From Arenicola marina (lineage: Eukaryota; Annelida; Polychaeta; Arenicolidae), in assembly GCA_964019135.1 (NCBI GenBank), contig OZ025258.1:9381961-9445960 (forward strand): 64,000 nt of DNA, read 5' to 3'. This document shows, one piece after another, positions 36,001-48,000 of the stretch. Made by a program: the position numbers and the translations under genes. The notes under the pieces were generated by a model. That model did not search any database. It saw nothing but the letters and a program-made list of their open reading frames with translations, and had not been told where the DNA came from. The first letter of the stretch is position 1, and the number at the start of each line of letters is the position of its first letter.

Positions 36001-39000
36001 GTACACATGTATCTCTTTATATACATGTACATATGTATCTCTTTATATACATGTACACATGTATCTCTTTATATACATGTACACATGTATCTCTTTATAT
36101 ACATGTACACATGTATCTCTTTATATACATGTACACATGTATCTCTTTATATACATGTACATATGTATCTCTTTATATACATGTACATTTGTATCTCTTT
36201 ATATACATGTACATATGTATCTCTTTATATACATGTACATATGTATCTCTTTATATACATGTACATATGTATCTCTTTATATACATGTACATAAGTATCT
36301 CTTTATATACATGTACACATGTATCTCTTTATATACATGTACACATGTATCTCTTTATATACATGTACACATGTATCTCTTTAATTACATGTACATATGT
36401 ATCGCTTTATATACATGTACATATGTATCTCTTTATATACATGTACATATGTATCTCTTTATATACATGTACATATGTATCGCTTTATATACATGTACTG
36501 ATATAATGCTATTATCTTCATGACTTTCATGATATTTGTTATGTATTTAATGTCATAAAGTACGCATTCACGGTTCAATTTTGTAGTATAGCATTAATCC
36601 TTCATCTGAAAATGGCAATGGACTGACTCTATCTTACGCGCAGATTAGGAAATTGGTATGAGTTATTTGGGAAAGGCCTCCCCATGGCGGCAACTGACAG
36701 AATGACCTAACCTTACAGGAAACTGACCCAATGACCTGACCTTAGAGGAAACTGACCCAAAGAGCTGAACTCGGCAGAAACTGACCCGATTACCTGACCT
36801 TAGCGGAAAATGACCCAAAGAGCTGACCTTGGCAGAAACCCACCCAATGACCTGATCTTGGGGGGAATTTATCCAAAGAGCTGACCTTGGCGGGAACTGA
36901 CCCCATTACCTAACCTTGGCGGGAACTTATCCAAAGAGCTGACCTTGGCGGGAACTGACCCTATCACCTAACCTTGGCGGAAACTGACCCAAAGAGCTGA
37001 CCTTCGCGGACACTGACCCCAAGAGCTGATCTTCGCGGAATTCGCGGAAACTGACCCAAAGAGCTGAACTTGGCGAGGACTGACCCCATTACTTAAACTT
37101 GGGGGAAACTGACCCAAAGAGCTGACCTTGGCGGAAACTGACCCAAAGAGCTGACCTTGGCGGAAACTGACCCAAAGAGCTAACCTTGGCGGGAACTGAC
37201 TCCATGACCTGATAAAAACGAGTACTGCCTGATCCGATGACCTGACCGTTGAGACCCCGAAAACATCCCATGGTCGGGCAGCAGACGATGAAGCAGGGAC
37301 ATACACCATGGAGGGAGACCCACCTCGGACATGAGCAAACAGCCCAAGGCCTGAGACCTGACGGTGAAGCAGGGACATACACCATGGAGGGAGACCCACC
37401 TCGGACATGAGCAAACAGCCCAAGGCCTGACACCTGGCGGTGAAGCAGGGACATACACCATGGAGGGAGACCCACCTCGGACATGAGCAAACAGTCCAAG
37501 GCCTGACACCTGACGGTGAAGCAGGGACATACACCATGGAGGGAGACCCACCTCGGACATGAGCAAACAGCCCAAGGCCTGACACCTGGCAGTGAAGCAG
37601 GGACATACACCATGGAGGGAGACCCACCTCGGACATGAGCAAACAGCCCAAGGCCTGACACCTGACGGAGAAGCAGGGAGATACACCATGGAGGGAGACC
37701 CACCTCGGACATGAGCAAACAGCCCAAGGCCTGACACCTGGCAGTGAAGCAGGGACATACACCATGGAGGGAGACCCACCTCGGACATGAGCAAACAGCC
37801 CAAGGCCTGACACCTGACGGAGAAGCAGGGAGATACACCATGGAGGGAGACCCACCTCGGACATGAGCAAACAGCCCAAGGCCTGACACCTGACAGTGAA
37901 GCAGGGACATACACCATGGAGGGAGACCCACCTCGGACATGAGTTTGAAGTTGGCGTCGTCCTTCTCCCTGAGTTGCTGCAGCAGCCGGATGTTCTGTTC
38001 CTGCATGTCCTCGAAGGCCTGGCCAGTGACCTCCATCTCGTTCAGCAGGGCCTCTTCCTCCTGGGCCACAGACAGAAACAAACAGACGGCCAGTCAGGTC
38101 AACACACTTTATTATCCTTTGCATTATTTCTATGGTGATAATGAAAATTGACCCACATTACTTCGCTGTCAAGGCGCATGATCACCTTTTGGTATATAAT
38201 TGCTGAATGCTGTTGTATAGTTGTTTGGTTCAATACTGCTCTCCAAGGTCACACGTAGGACACTAGCATACTTGTTAAGTATGCGTGGCTCCTGAACCAC
38301 ACAGTACGTTAATGGCCCCTCCCCCGTCACCTGTTTCTTTTTGGTAAATGGTAGGTATGAGTAATGCGTGAGCTACGCTAAAAGAATGGTTGGCCCTTAC
38401 AAGGAAGAACGACTCCCCCCATCGGTTTCTCTGTAGCCAGGGCCACCACCCTCACCTGTTTCTGCGCTATCAGGGCCTCCACCCTCACCTGTTTCTGCGC
38501 TATCAGGGCCTCCCCCCTTACCTGGTTCTGCGCTATCAGGGCCTCCCCCCCCACCTGTTTCTGCGCTATCAGGGCCTCCCCCCTCACCTGTTTCTGCGCT
38601 ATCAGGGCATCCCCCCTCACCTGTTTCGCACTATCAGGGCCTCCACCCTCACCTGTTTCTGCGCTATCAAGGCCTTGGAGAGCTCAGACGTGGCGTCCTC
38701 CAGCCGTTTGATTTTCTTGATGGCCTCGTCGTCAGCCAACTTCCGCTTCTCCTTCCGCTCTGCCTCCTGCAGGCGGCGCACCTGTCCGCGCAGGTCCTCA
38801 ATCTCCTGCTTGGCTCGCTTCTCTATGGCCAGCAGCTGGAACCAGGTCAAAGGTTAAATATCATGCCTTGCGCCATTTTTCCGGGAGTAATCGCTTGCTC
38901 TTTGCGAAGAAAGACAGGATTTTTTTATCCTGCACAGGTTTTTAGCACTGGTGGGGCCTCGAACCACGCACCTGCCGCTTTGGCTGACCTAGCAGAGCAC

Positions 39001-42000
39001 ACTCGGACGCGCTACCCACTAGGTCACAGTTCAACTGAATCAAAGTCACCAGGAAACATCAACGTTCAAAACTCGTTTCACGCTCAATAACATCTTTTAA
39101 CTTACTGGGAATAGGACAATAGGGGTTAAACTACCGTCACATCTCATACTACAGAGGACTTCATGTCCAAATTTCCGAAAGTAATTTGAACAGAGAAATT
39201 GCATTTGGATAACATGTATAAGGGCCACTAAAGTAGGGATTAAGAATGGGATAACCTGTGTAATTCTCAAGGGCCACTAAAGTAGGGATTACGAGTGGGA
39301 TAACCTGTGTAATTCTCAAGGGCCACTAAAGTAGGGATTAAGAGTGGGATCCATAGCGTCCTACCTGACACTTGTCCCTGGTCTCCTTGGGAGCGCTCTT
39401 GTACATGTCCAGCAGTAGCTTCAGCTCTTTCTCTCGGTCCTGGGACTTCCTGAGCGAGGGGTGAGACAGGTCGGCACGTCATGTGAGAGATCTCGCAAGG
39501 TTAGCTCAAGCAATGGCGTTATAGTCCATGGCAGAGAAGTATCAGAATCACGTGCGAGAGCCACTGTTTCAACTGAGATCTACAGCTGTATTAAAGTGTT
39601 GTGTCAAATACAAGACCGGTGTTTGACTGAGGTTCGTTTCAAATATACAGATTAACCACATACATTTGATAAAAATACTTTATTTTTTATTTTATTTTTA
39701 TTAACTTTTTACTAGAATTTGTTTACACCATGGAGCGAGGCCCTCGGACATGACAAACAGCCCATAGTAACCTCCCCACGCCTCACCAGGCCGGCACGTG
39801 GCCGTCCACCTAATTGAGTTCCGCCTTCAGTACCCTGACCTCGGCCGACAACCACCACCCCTCCCCCCCCCCTCCCCACACCTCACCAGAACACCTACTT
39901 GATCTCCGCCTTCAGTTCCCGGACCTCCGTCGACACCGACCCCTTGTCCTTGGCGGGGGTGGAGGGGGCCGCCGGGCCCCCCGCCGCCGCCCCGGCCGCC
40001 CCCTCGGGGTCCTCAGGGTCCTCGGCCCCCAGGAGCGGCGGGGAGGCGTCCTGCGAGCGGCGTTCCTTGGGGGGGCTGGCCTCCTTGTCACCCACCCCCC
40101 CGAGCCGCCCCCCGCTCGCTGTGGGGGTGCTGCAGGCGGAGCGGTCGGCCATCTGGCCCGAGCACGTGGGGCACGTGGAGGAGGGGGCCGGGGCCTGGTC
40201 CGTCGCGCTGTTCTGCGCCAGATTCAGTTCCGTCTTCAGCTGTTGGATACCATGTAGTCCGTGCATTATAATCAACAGATCAAAAGTAACATCAAATGTA
40301 ACATGATTTCATACGGATAATAATCGCTACACAACACGCCCTCACTGTTTCAGCCCTTTAAATCAACGTTACAGGCAAACTGACCGGTAAATACATTTTT
40401 AAAATTAATTTAATTCAGCAATTAACATGTTTAAGCATTTGGGTGGCTGTGTACATATAAGGCTATGTATAGCCATAGCAACTTTGAGTCCCGAAATATG
40501 AAATCTTGACATTAACTCCGAACAAACAATGTTGTATATTTGGTGCCAAGCGACGCAGTTTGATTGTTAATCATGCTAATTATAGGCAAGTAAAATATTT
40601 ATAAAAATTTGCCTACGTATTTCACTTTTTTGCAAAAAGAGTTAAAAAGTACCGATACTGATCGCCCCCGACTAGTTCGTGATGTTTAAACGCGTTATAT
40701 GACGATGATGGCAAATATTTGTTCCACAATAAACATGTATTCTACTTCGATGACAAAATATATTGGAAGTCCCTTTGGAACCAGGAACAAGTTCAGCTAT
40801 TTCAAGGTTTATGAAAAGCATCATTTGTCCTTTAAACAGCAATAGACTTAAATAACTGGATACATGCCATAACCAGTGGGAATATTTGGAATACGCTTTT
40901 CAGTGACCATGAAATTTTGATGAAAGAACGCAACTTAATATTGGTAACAATAATCAACAATCGACATATCTACGAGTTTTTCGCAACTCCAAAACTGTTC
41001 AACAACAACAACAAAGTAACATTAAATGGGGAACCAAGAACTCCAAGTGGAATCGTGTCTTACACACAGTTGAGCTGGCCCTGGGGTCCCCGGTGAGGCC
41101 ATGGAGGGGGTGACGGGGGTTACAGCGGCACTGAGGGCAGGGGATTGCGTCCCCGGACGCGGGGGGGTTGTCGTTGCCAACTTAGGCGACATGAAGGGCT
41201 GGTGACCATGGCTGGGACCATCTCGGTGGTCAGCTGCCGAAAACGAGCCTGTGGGGGGAGGGTCTGTAAAGGGAGGGTCAGTAGGGGGAGGGTCTGTAGG
41301 GGGAGGGTGTCTGGGGAGAGCTGCGGTGTGTATGTGAACAGAAGGCTGCGCGTGGAGTGAGGCAGGGCCTGGGGGAGGGAGGGCGCGTCGTACCGGGGGA
41401 TCCCGGCATTTCCTGTGGGGTGCGGGATGAGGGTGCTGAGGGGCCGGGTCGTGAGGGGGGTCCTTGAGGGTTGGGAGATGAGGGGTCGGGGACCCCGAGG
41501 CTTGCACGGTGTCTGGGACTCTGGGAGTGGGGAGAGACCGAGGGCTGGTGTGGGTCGCGCCCACCGCTGGGTGTGCGGGGGGAGGCGATGGGCTCCGGTA
41601 CGTGAGTCTGACCAAGCCTACAGGAGGGCTGCAGGGGACGACATCACAGCCCGCCAGGGGCGTGGGGGGGAAACCCCCAGAGGGGCGCGGGGAACGGCAC
41701 GCCAAGGGCGGGAACCGCCCGCTCGATCTGTGCGGGGAGGAGGCGTGCCGGGAGGGGGCTCGGGGACTGGTCCCACACTGGCCCCCGGGGCTCTCGCGGG
41801 CAGCATGAGATGGGACGAGAAGCTGCATGGACTGGCATTTCTTCGACCAGGCTCTGTTGGAGTTGAGCAGCTGCGCATAAATCCAACACCAGTCAGGGTA
41901 GGACAGAGCAGGTCACTGCATTTAATACAATAATTATTGAGTATTTTTAGGTCCCTGTATTTAATAAAACGTCAAAATACTACTTAAAACATGGGACATC

Positions 42001-45000
42001 GGCAAACAAATGTCGCATGCCATTTCTCTCAATATATATATATATCTGTTTTATAAATACAATGATAACGTGGCTAAAAATATCGAAAAAATATATACTG
42101 AAAGCTAGTTCGCAGCAAAGATGCCAACAGGAGATACCAATACCTGGAGGGCTGGAGTCGTCATGACTACGATACAGTCAGAGCACTAACACGAGATGAT
42201 TACACCCTAGGTTGGTTGGTTGTATATTCAGGACGATTTAACCATTTAACCACCGCTTTTGGGTGGTCAATGGCGTCCTCGGGAGAAGGAAGGGAGAGTG
42301 GAGCCATGTCCCCGGGGGTAACCCCCTACTCTTTGCGAAGAAAACATGGCATCTTTATCCTGCGACCAACCAGACATGGCCACAGCAGGGCTCGAACCAC
42401 CGACCCACGTGCCGTTAGGCTCTTAGGTGACCAGAGCACTCAAGGCGAGCGCTCTAGCCCACTGAGCTACCGGGCCGACCCCGGTTCCACGCTGGGGTCG
42501 GCCCCTGCCTCCCCTGGCGCCACGCCCGGGTGTCTCACCTTGTTAACCTCGGCCTGGGTCTCCTTCAGCTTCCGCTTGTAGCGGGCGATCTCCCCCTTCA
42601 GCTGCTCGTTGTGGTTCTTCAGGCTGGTGATCAGGTTCCGCATCTCCCGGTTGATGGGTCCTGTGGCGGCACACACAGGGTTCAGTTATGATATCATAGC
42701 AATAAAGAATCTTATCAACAACAACAAAACACAAAAACACAAGGGTGGCGGGACGGGGAGGGGAGAGCGGGGTCAGCAACACTACAACTTTCATTTCGCT
42801 ATAGACATATAATAAATATCCTTTAAAGCGCCGCTTCGTGAGGCCGGCCGCCTGACTACCGTAGAACCGCAGTTGCGTGTTCATCCGGTGTGCATGTGCA
42901 GGCCTCGGGAGGCCGGCCGCCTGACTACCGTAGAACCGCAGTTGCGTGTTCATCCGGTGTGCATGTGCAGGCCTCGGGAGGCCGGCCGCCTGACTACCGT
43001 AGAACCGCAGTTGCGTCGTGTTCATGCACACCCCATGTGCAGGCCTCGGGAGGCCGGCCGCCGGACTACCGTAGAACCGCAGTTGCGTGTTCATGCAGTT
43101 GGCTATTTATAAAAACGCGTTAGCACACACTGTCGGTAGCCTGGACGCGAACAGTAGAATTACGTTTCTATTGCGAGTTAAATTGTTAACGTTAGGACAG
43201 ATACCGATACTTAACAGTGGTATAAACTGCGGATAACTGACGACGAAAAAAATAGAGCAAAATTTGCTTTTAGCAGCATTCCACATCATTCAGCCAGCAG
43301 AGACCATATTTATTTAGTTCAAATTTTCAGTGGGCCTAGTTATCTCGGTGAACGCGTGGTATCCGTCGCCTCACCGGTCTGTTCGTTGGCGGCCAGCGTC
43401 TGTTCAAACTCTATCCGCAGCATCTCGTACTCTCGTCGGACCTGCGACAGCTGGTCCTCAAGCTGGATCAACTCATTCCGCAGCTTCTTCTGACAGCACA
43501 GCTCGTCACTCTGGCCAAGACAGTCACGGCATATAGTACTGTCTCAACGTCAAGCAGGGTATACACAATGTGGCACAGTAAAATGGGCCATAAACAATGT
43601 GGCACAGTAAAATGGGCCATACACAATGTGGCACAGTAAAATGGGCCATACACAATGTGGCACAGTAAAATGGGCCATACACAATGCGGCACAGTAAAAT
43701 GGGCCATACACAATGTGGCACAGTAAAATGGGCCATAAACAATGTGGCACAGTAAAATGGGCCATAAACAATGTGGCACAGTAAAATGGGCCATAAACAA
43801 TATGGCACAGTAAAATGGGCCATAAACAATATGGCACAGTAAAATGGGCCATAAACAATGTGGCGCAGTAAAATGGGCCATACACAATGTGGCACAGTAA
43901 AATGGGCCATAAACAATGTGGCACAGTAAAATGGGCCATGAACAATGTGGCACAGTAAAATGGGCCATGAACAATGTGGCACAGTAAAATGGGCCATAAA
44001 CAATGTGGCACAGTAAAATGGGCCATAAACAATATGGCACAGTAAAATGGGCCATAAACAATGTGGCGCAGTAAAATGGGCCATAAACAATGTGGCACAG
44101 TAAAATGGGCCATAAACAATGTGGCACAGTAAAATGGGCCATGAACAATGTGGCACAGTAAAATGGGCCATAAACAATGTGGCGCAGTAAAATGGGCCAT
44201 AAACAATGTGGCACAGTAAAATGGGCCATAAACAATGTGGCACAGTAAAATGGGCCATGAACAATGTGGCACAGTAAAATGGGCCATGAACAATGTGGCA
44301 CAGTAAAATGGGCCATAAACAATATGGCACAGTAAAATGGGCCATAAACAATGTGGCACAGTAAAATGGTCCATGAACAATGTGGCACAGTAAAATGGGC
44401 CATAAACAATGTGGCACAGTAAAATGGGCCATAAACAATGTGGCACAGTAAAATGGGCCATAAACAATATGGCACAGTAAAATGGGCCATAAACAATGTG
44501 GCACAGTAAAATGGGCCATAAACAATGTGGCACAGTAAAATGGGCCATAAACAATGTGGCACAGTAAAATGGGCCATGAACAATGTGGCACAGTAAAATG
44601 GGCCATAAACAATGTGGCACAGTAAAATGGGCCATAAACAATATGGCACAGTAAAATGGGCCATAAACAATGTGGCGCAGTAAAATGGGCCATAAACAAT
44701 GTGGCACAGTAAAATGGGCCATAAACAATGTGGCACAGTAAAATGGGCCATGAACAATGTGGCACAGTAAAATGGGCCATAAACAATGTGGCGCAGTAAA
44801 ATGGGCCATAAACAATGTGGCACAGTAAAATGGGCCATAAACAATGTGGCACAGTAACATGGGCCATAAACAATGTGGCACAGTAAAATGGGCCATGAAC
44901 AATGTGGCACAGTAAAATGGGCCATAAACAATGTGGCACAGTAAAATGGGCCATGAACAATGTGGCACAGTAAAATGGGCCATAAACAATGTGGCACAGT

Positions 45001-48000
45001 AAAATGGGCCATAAACAATGTGGCACAGTAAAATGGGCCATGAACAATGTGGCACAGTAAAATGGGCCATAAACAATGTGGCACAGTAAAATGGGCCATA
45101 AACAATGTGGCACAGTAAAATGGGCCATAAACAATGTGGCACAGTAAAATGGGCCATAAACAATGTGGCACAGTAAAATGGGCCATGAACAATGTGGCAC
45201 AGTAAAATGGGCCATAAACAATGTGGCACAGTAAAATGGGCCATGAACAATGTGGCACAGTAAAATGGGCCATAAACAACGTGGCACAGTAAAATGGGCC
45301 ATAAACAATATGGCACAGTAAAATGGGCCATAAACAATGTGGCACAGTAAAATGGGCCATGAACAATGTGGCACAGTAAAATGGGCCATAAACAATGTGG
45401 CACAGTAAAATGGGCCATAAACAATATGGCACAGTAAAATGGGCCATGAACAATGTGGCAGTAAAATGGGCCATGAACAATGTGGCAGTAAAATGGGCCA
45501 TAAACAATGTGGCACAGTAAAATGGGCCATAAACAATGTGGCACAGTAAAATGGGCCATAAACAATGTGGCACAGTAAAATGGGCCATAAACAATGTGGC
45601 ACAGTAAAATGGGCCATGAACAATGTGGCACAGTAAAATGGGCCATAAACAATGTGGCACAGTAAAATGGGCCATAAACAATATGGCACAGTAAAATGGG
45701 CCATGAACAATGTGGCAGTAAAATGGGCCATAAACAATGTGGCACAGTAAAATGGGCCATAAACAATGTGGCACAGTAAAATGGGCCATGAACAATGTGG
45801 CACAGTAAAATGGGCCATAAACAATGTGGCACAGTAAAATGGGCCATGAACAATGTGGCAGTAAAATGGGCCATAAACAATGTGGCACAGTAAAATGGGC
45901 CATAAACAATGTGGCACAGTAAAATGGGCCATGAACAATGTGGCACAGTAAAATGGGCCATAAACAATGTGGCACAGTAAAATGGGCCATGAACAATGTG
46001 GCAGTAAAATGGGCCATAAACAATGTGGCACAGTAAAATGGGCCATAAACAATGTGGCACAGTAAAATGGGCCATAAACAATGTGGCACAGTAAAATGGG
46101 CCATGAACAATGTGGCACAGTAAAATGGGCCATAAACAATGTGGCACAGTAAAATGGGCCATGAACAATGTGGCAGTAAAATGGGCCATGAACAATGTGG
46201 CAGTAAAATGGGCCATGAACAATGTGGCACAGTAAAATGGGCCATAAACAATGTGGCACAGTAAAATGGGCCATAAACAATGTGGCACAGTAAAATGGGC
46301 CATGAACAATGTGGCACAGTAAAATGGGCCATAAACAATGTGGCACAGTAAAATGGGCCATGAACAATGTGGCAGTAAAATGGGCCATGAACAATGTGGC
46401 AGTAAAATGGGCCATAAACAATGTGGCACAGTAAAATGGGCCATGAACAATGTGGCACAGTAAAATGGGCCATAAACAATGTGGCACAGTAAAATGGGCC
46501 ATGAACAATGTGGCACAGTAAAATGGGCCATAAACAATGTGGCACAGTAAAATGGGCCATAAACAATGTGGCACAGTAAAATGGGCCATAAACAATGTGG
46601 CACAGTAAAATGGGCCATGAACAATGTGGCACAGTAAAATGGGCCATAAACAATGTGGCACAGTAAAATGGGCCATGAACAATGTGGCAGTAAAATGGGC
46701 CATAAACAATGTGGCACAGTAAAATGGGCCATGAACAATGTGGCACAGTAAAATGGGCCATGAACAATGTGGCACAGTAAAATGGGCCATAAACAATGTG
46801 GCACAGTAAAATGGGCCATAAACAATGTGGCACAGTAAAATGGGCCATGAACAATGTGGCACAGTAAAATGGGCCATAAACAATGTGGCACAGTAAAATG
46901 GGCCATGAACAATGTGGCACAGTAAAATGGGCCATAAACAATGTGGCACAGTAAAATGGGCCATAAACAATATGGCACAGTAAAATGGGCCATAAACAAT
47001 GTGGCACAGTAAAATGGGCCATGAACAATGTGGCACAGTAAAATGGGCCATAAACAATGTGGCACAGTAAAATGGGCCATAAACAATATGGCACAGTAAA
47101 ATGGGCCATGAACAATGTGGCAGTAAAATGGGCCATGAACAATGTGGCAGTAAAATGGGCCATAAACAATGTGGCACAGTAAAATGGGCCATAAACAATG
47201 TGGCACAGTAAAATGGGCCATAAACAATGTGGCACAGTAAAATGGGCCATGAACAATGTGGCACAGTAAAATGGGCCATAAACAATGTGGCACAGTAAAA
47301 TGGGCCATAAACAATGTGGCACAGTAAAATGGGCCATAAACAATGTGGCACAGTAAAATGGGCCATGAACAATGTGGCACAGTAAAATGGGCCATAAACA
47401 ATGTGGCACAGTAAAATGGGCCATGAACAATGTGGCACAGTAAAATGGGCCATAAACAATGTGGCACAGTAAAATGGGCCATAAACAATATGGCACAGTA
47501 AAATGGGCCATGAACAATGTGGCAGTAAAATGGGCCATAAACAATATGGCACAGTAAAATGGGCCATAAACAATGTGGCACAGAAAAATGGGCCATAAAC
47601 AATGTGGCACAGTAAAATGGGCCATGAACAATGTGGCACAGTAAAATGGGCCATAAACAATGTGGCACAGTAAAATGGGCCATGAACAATGTGGCACAGT
47701 AAAATGGGCCATAAACAATGTGGCACAGTAAAATGGGCCATAAACAATATGGCACAGTAAAATGGGCCATGAACAATGTGGCAGTAAAATGGGCCATAAA
47801 CAATGTGGCACAGTAAAATGGGCCATAAACAATGTGGCACAGTAAAATGGGCCATGAACAATGTGGCACAGTAAAATGGGCCATAAACAATGTGGCACAG
47901 TAAAATGGGCCATGAACAATGTGGCAGTAAAATGGGCCATAAACAATGTGGCACAGAAAAATGGGCCATAAACAATGTGGCACAGTAAAATGGGCCATAA

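Noticed and set aside
35773..36523. Plus-strand frames [14 protein letters not shown]...
   Set aside because: Products of the 26-bp minisatellite; all frames read the same repeat, on the strand opposite to the gene.
36968..38124. Three long minus-strand frames over the 76-bp repeat
   Set aside because: Only the first 43 codons of one frame (exon 16) are conserved Bre1; the rest is intronic repeat. Kept as a splicing observation, not as a gene.
41415..41933. Plus-strand ORF of 172 codons
   Set aside because: Antisense shadow of the GC-rich RNF20 exon 12.
42385..42478. tRNA genes from A-box and B-box matches (also at 9.64, 10.47, 10.81 and 38.95 kb)
   Set aside because: No full cloverleaf with acceptor stem; the matches continue into a shared SINE body and CCAA tail.
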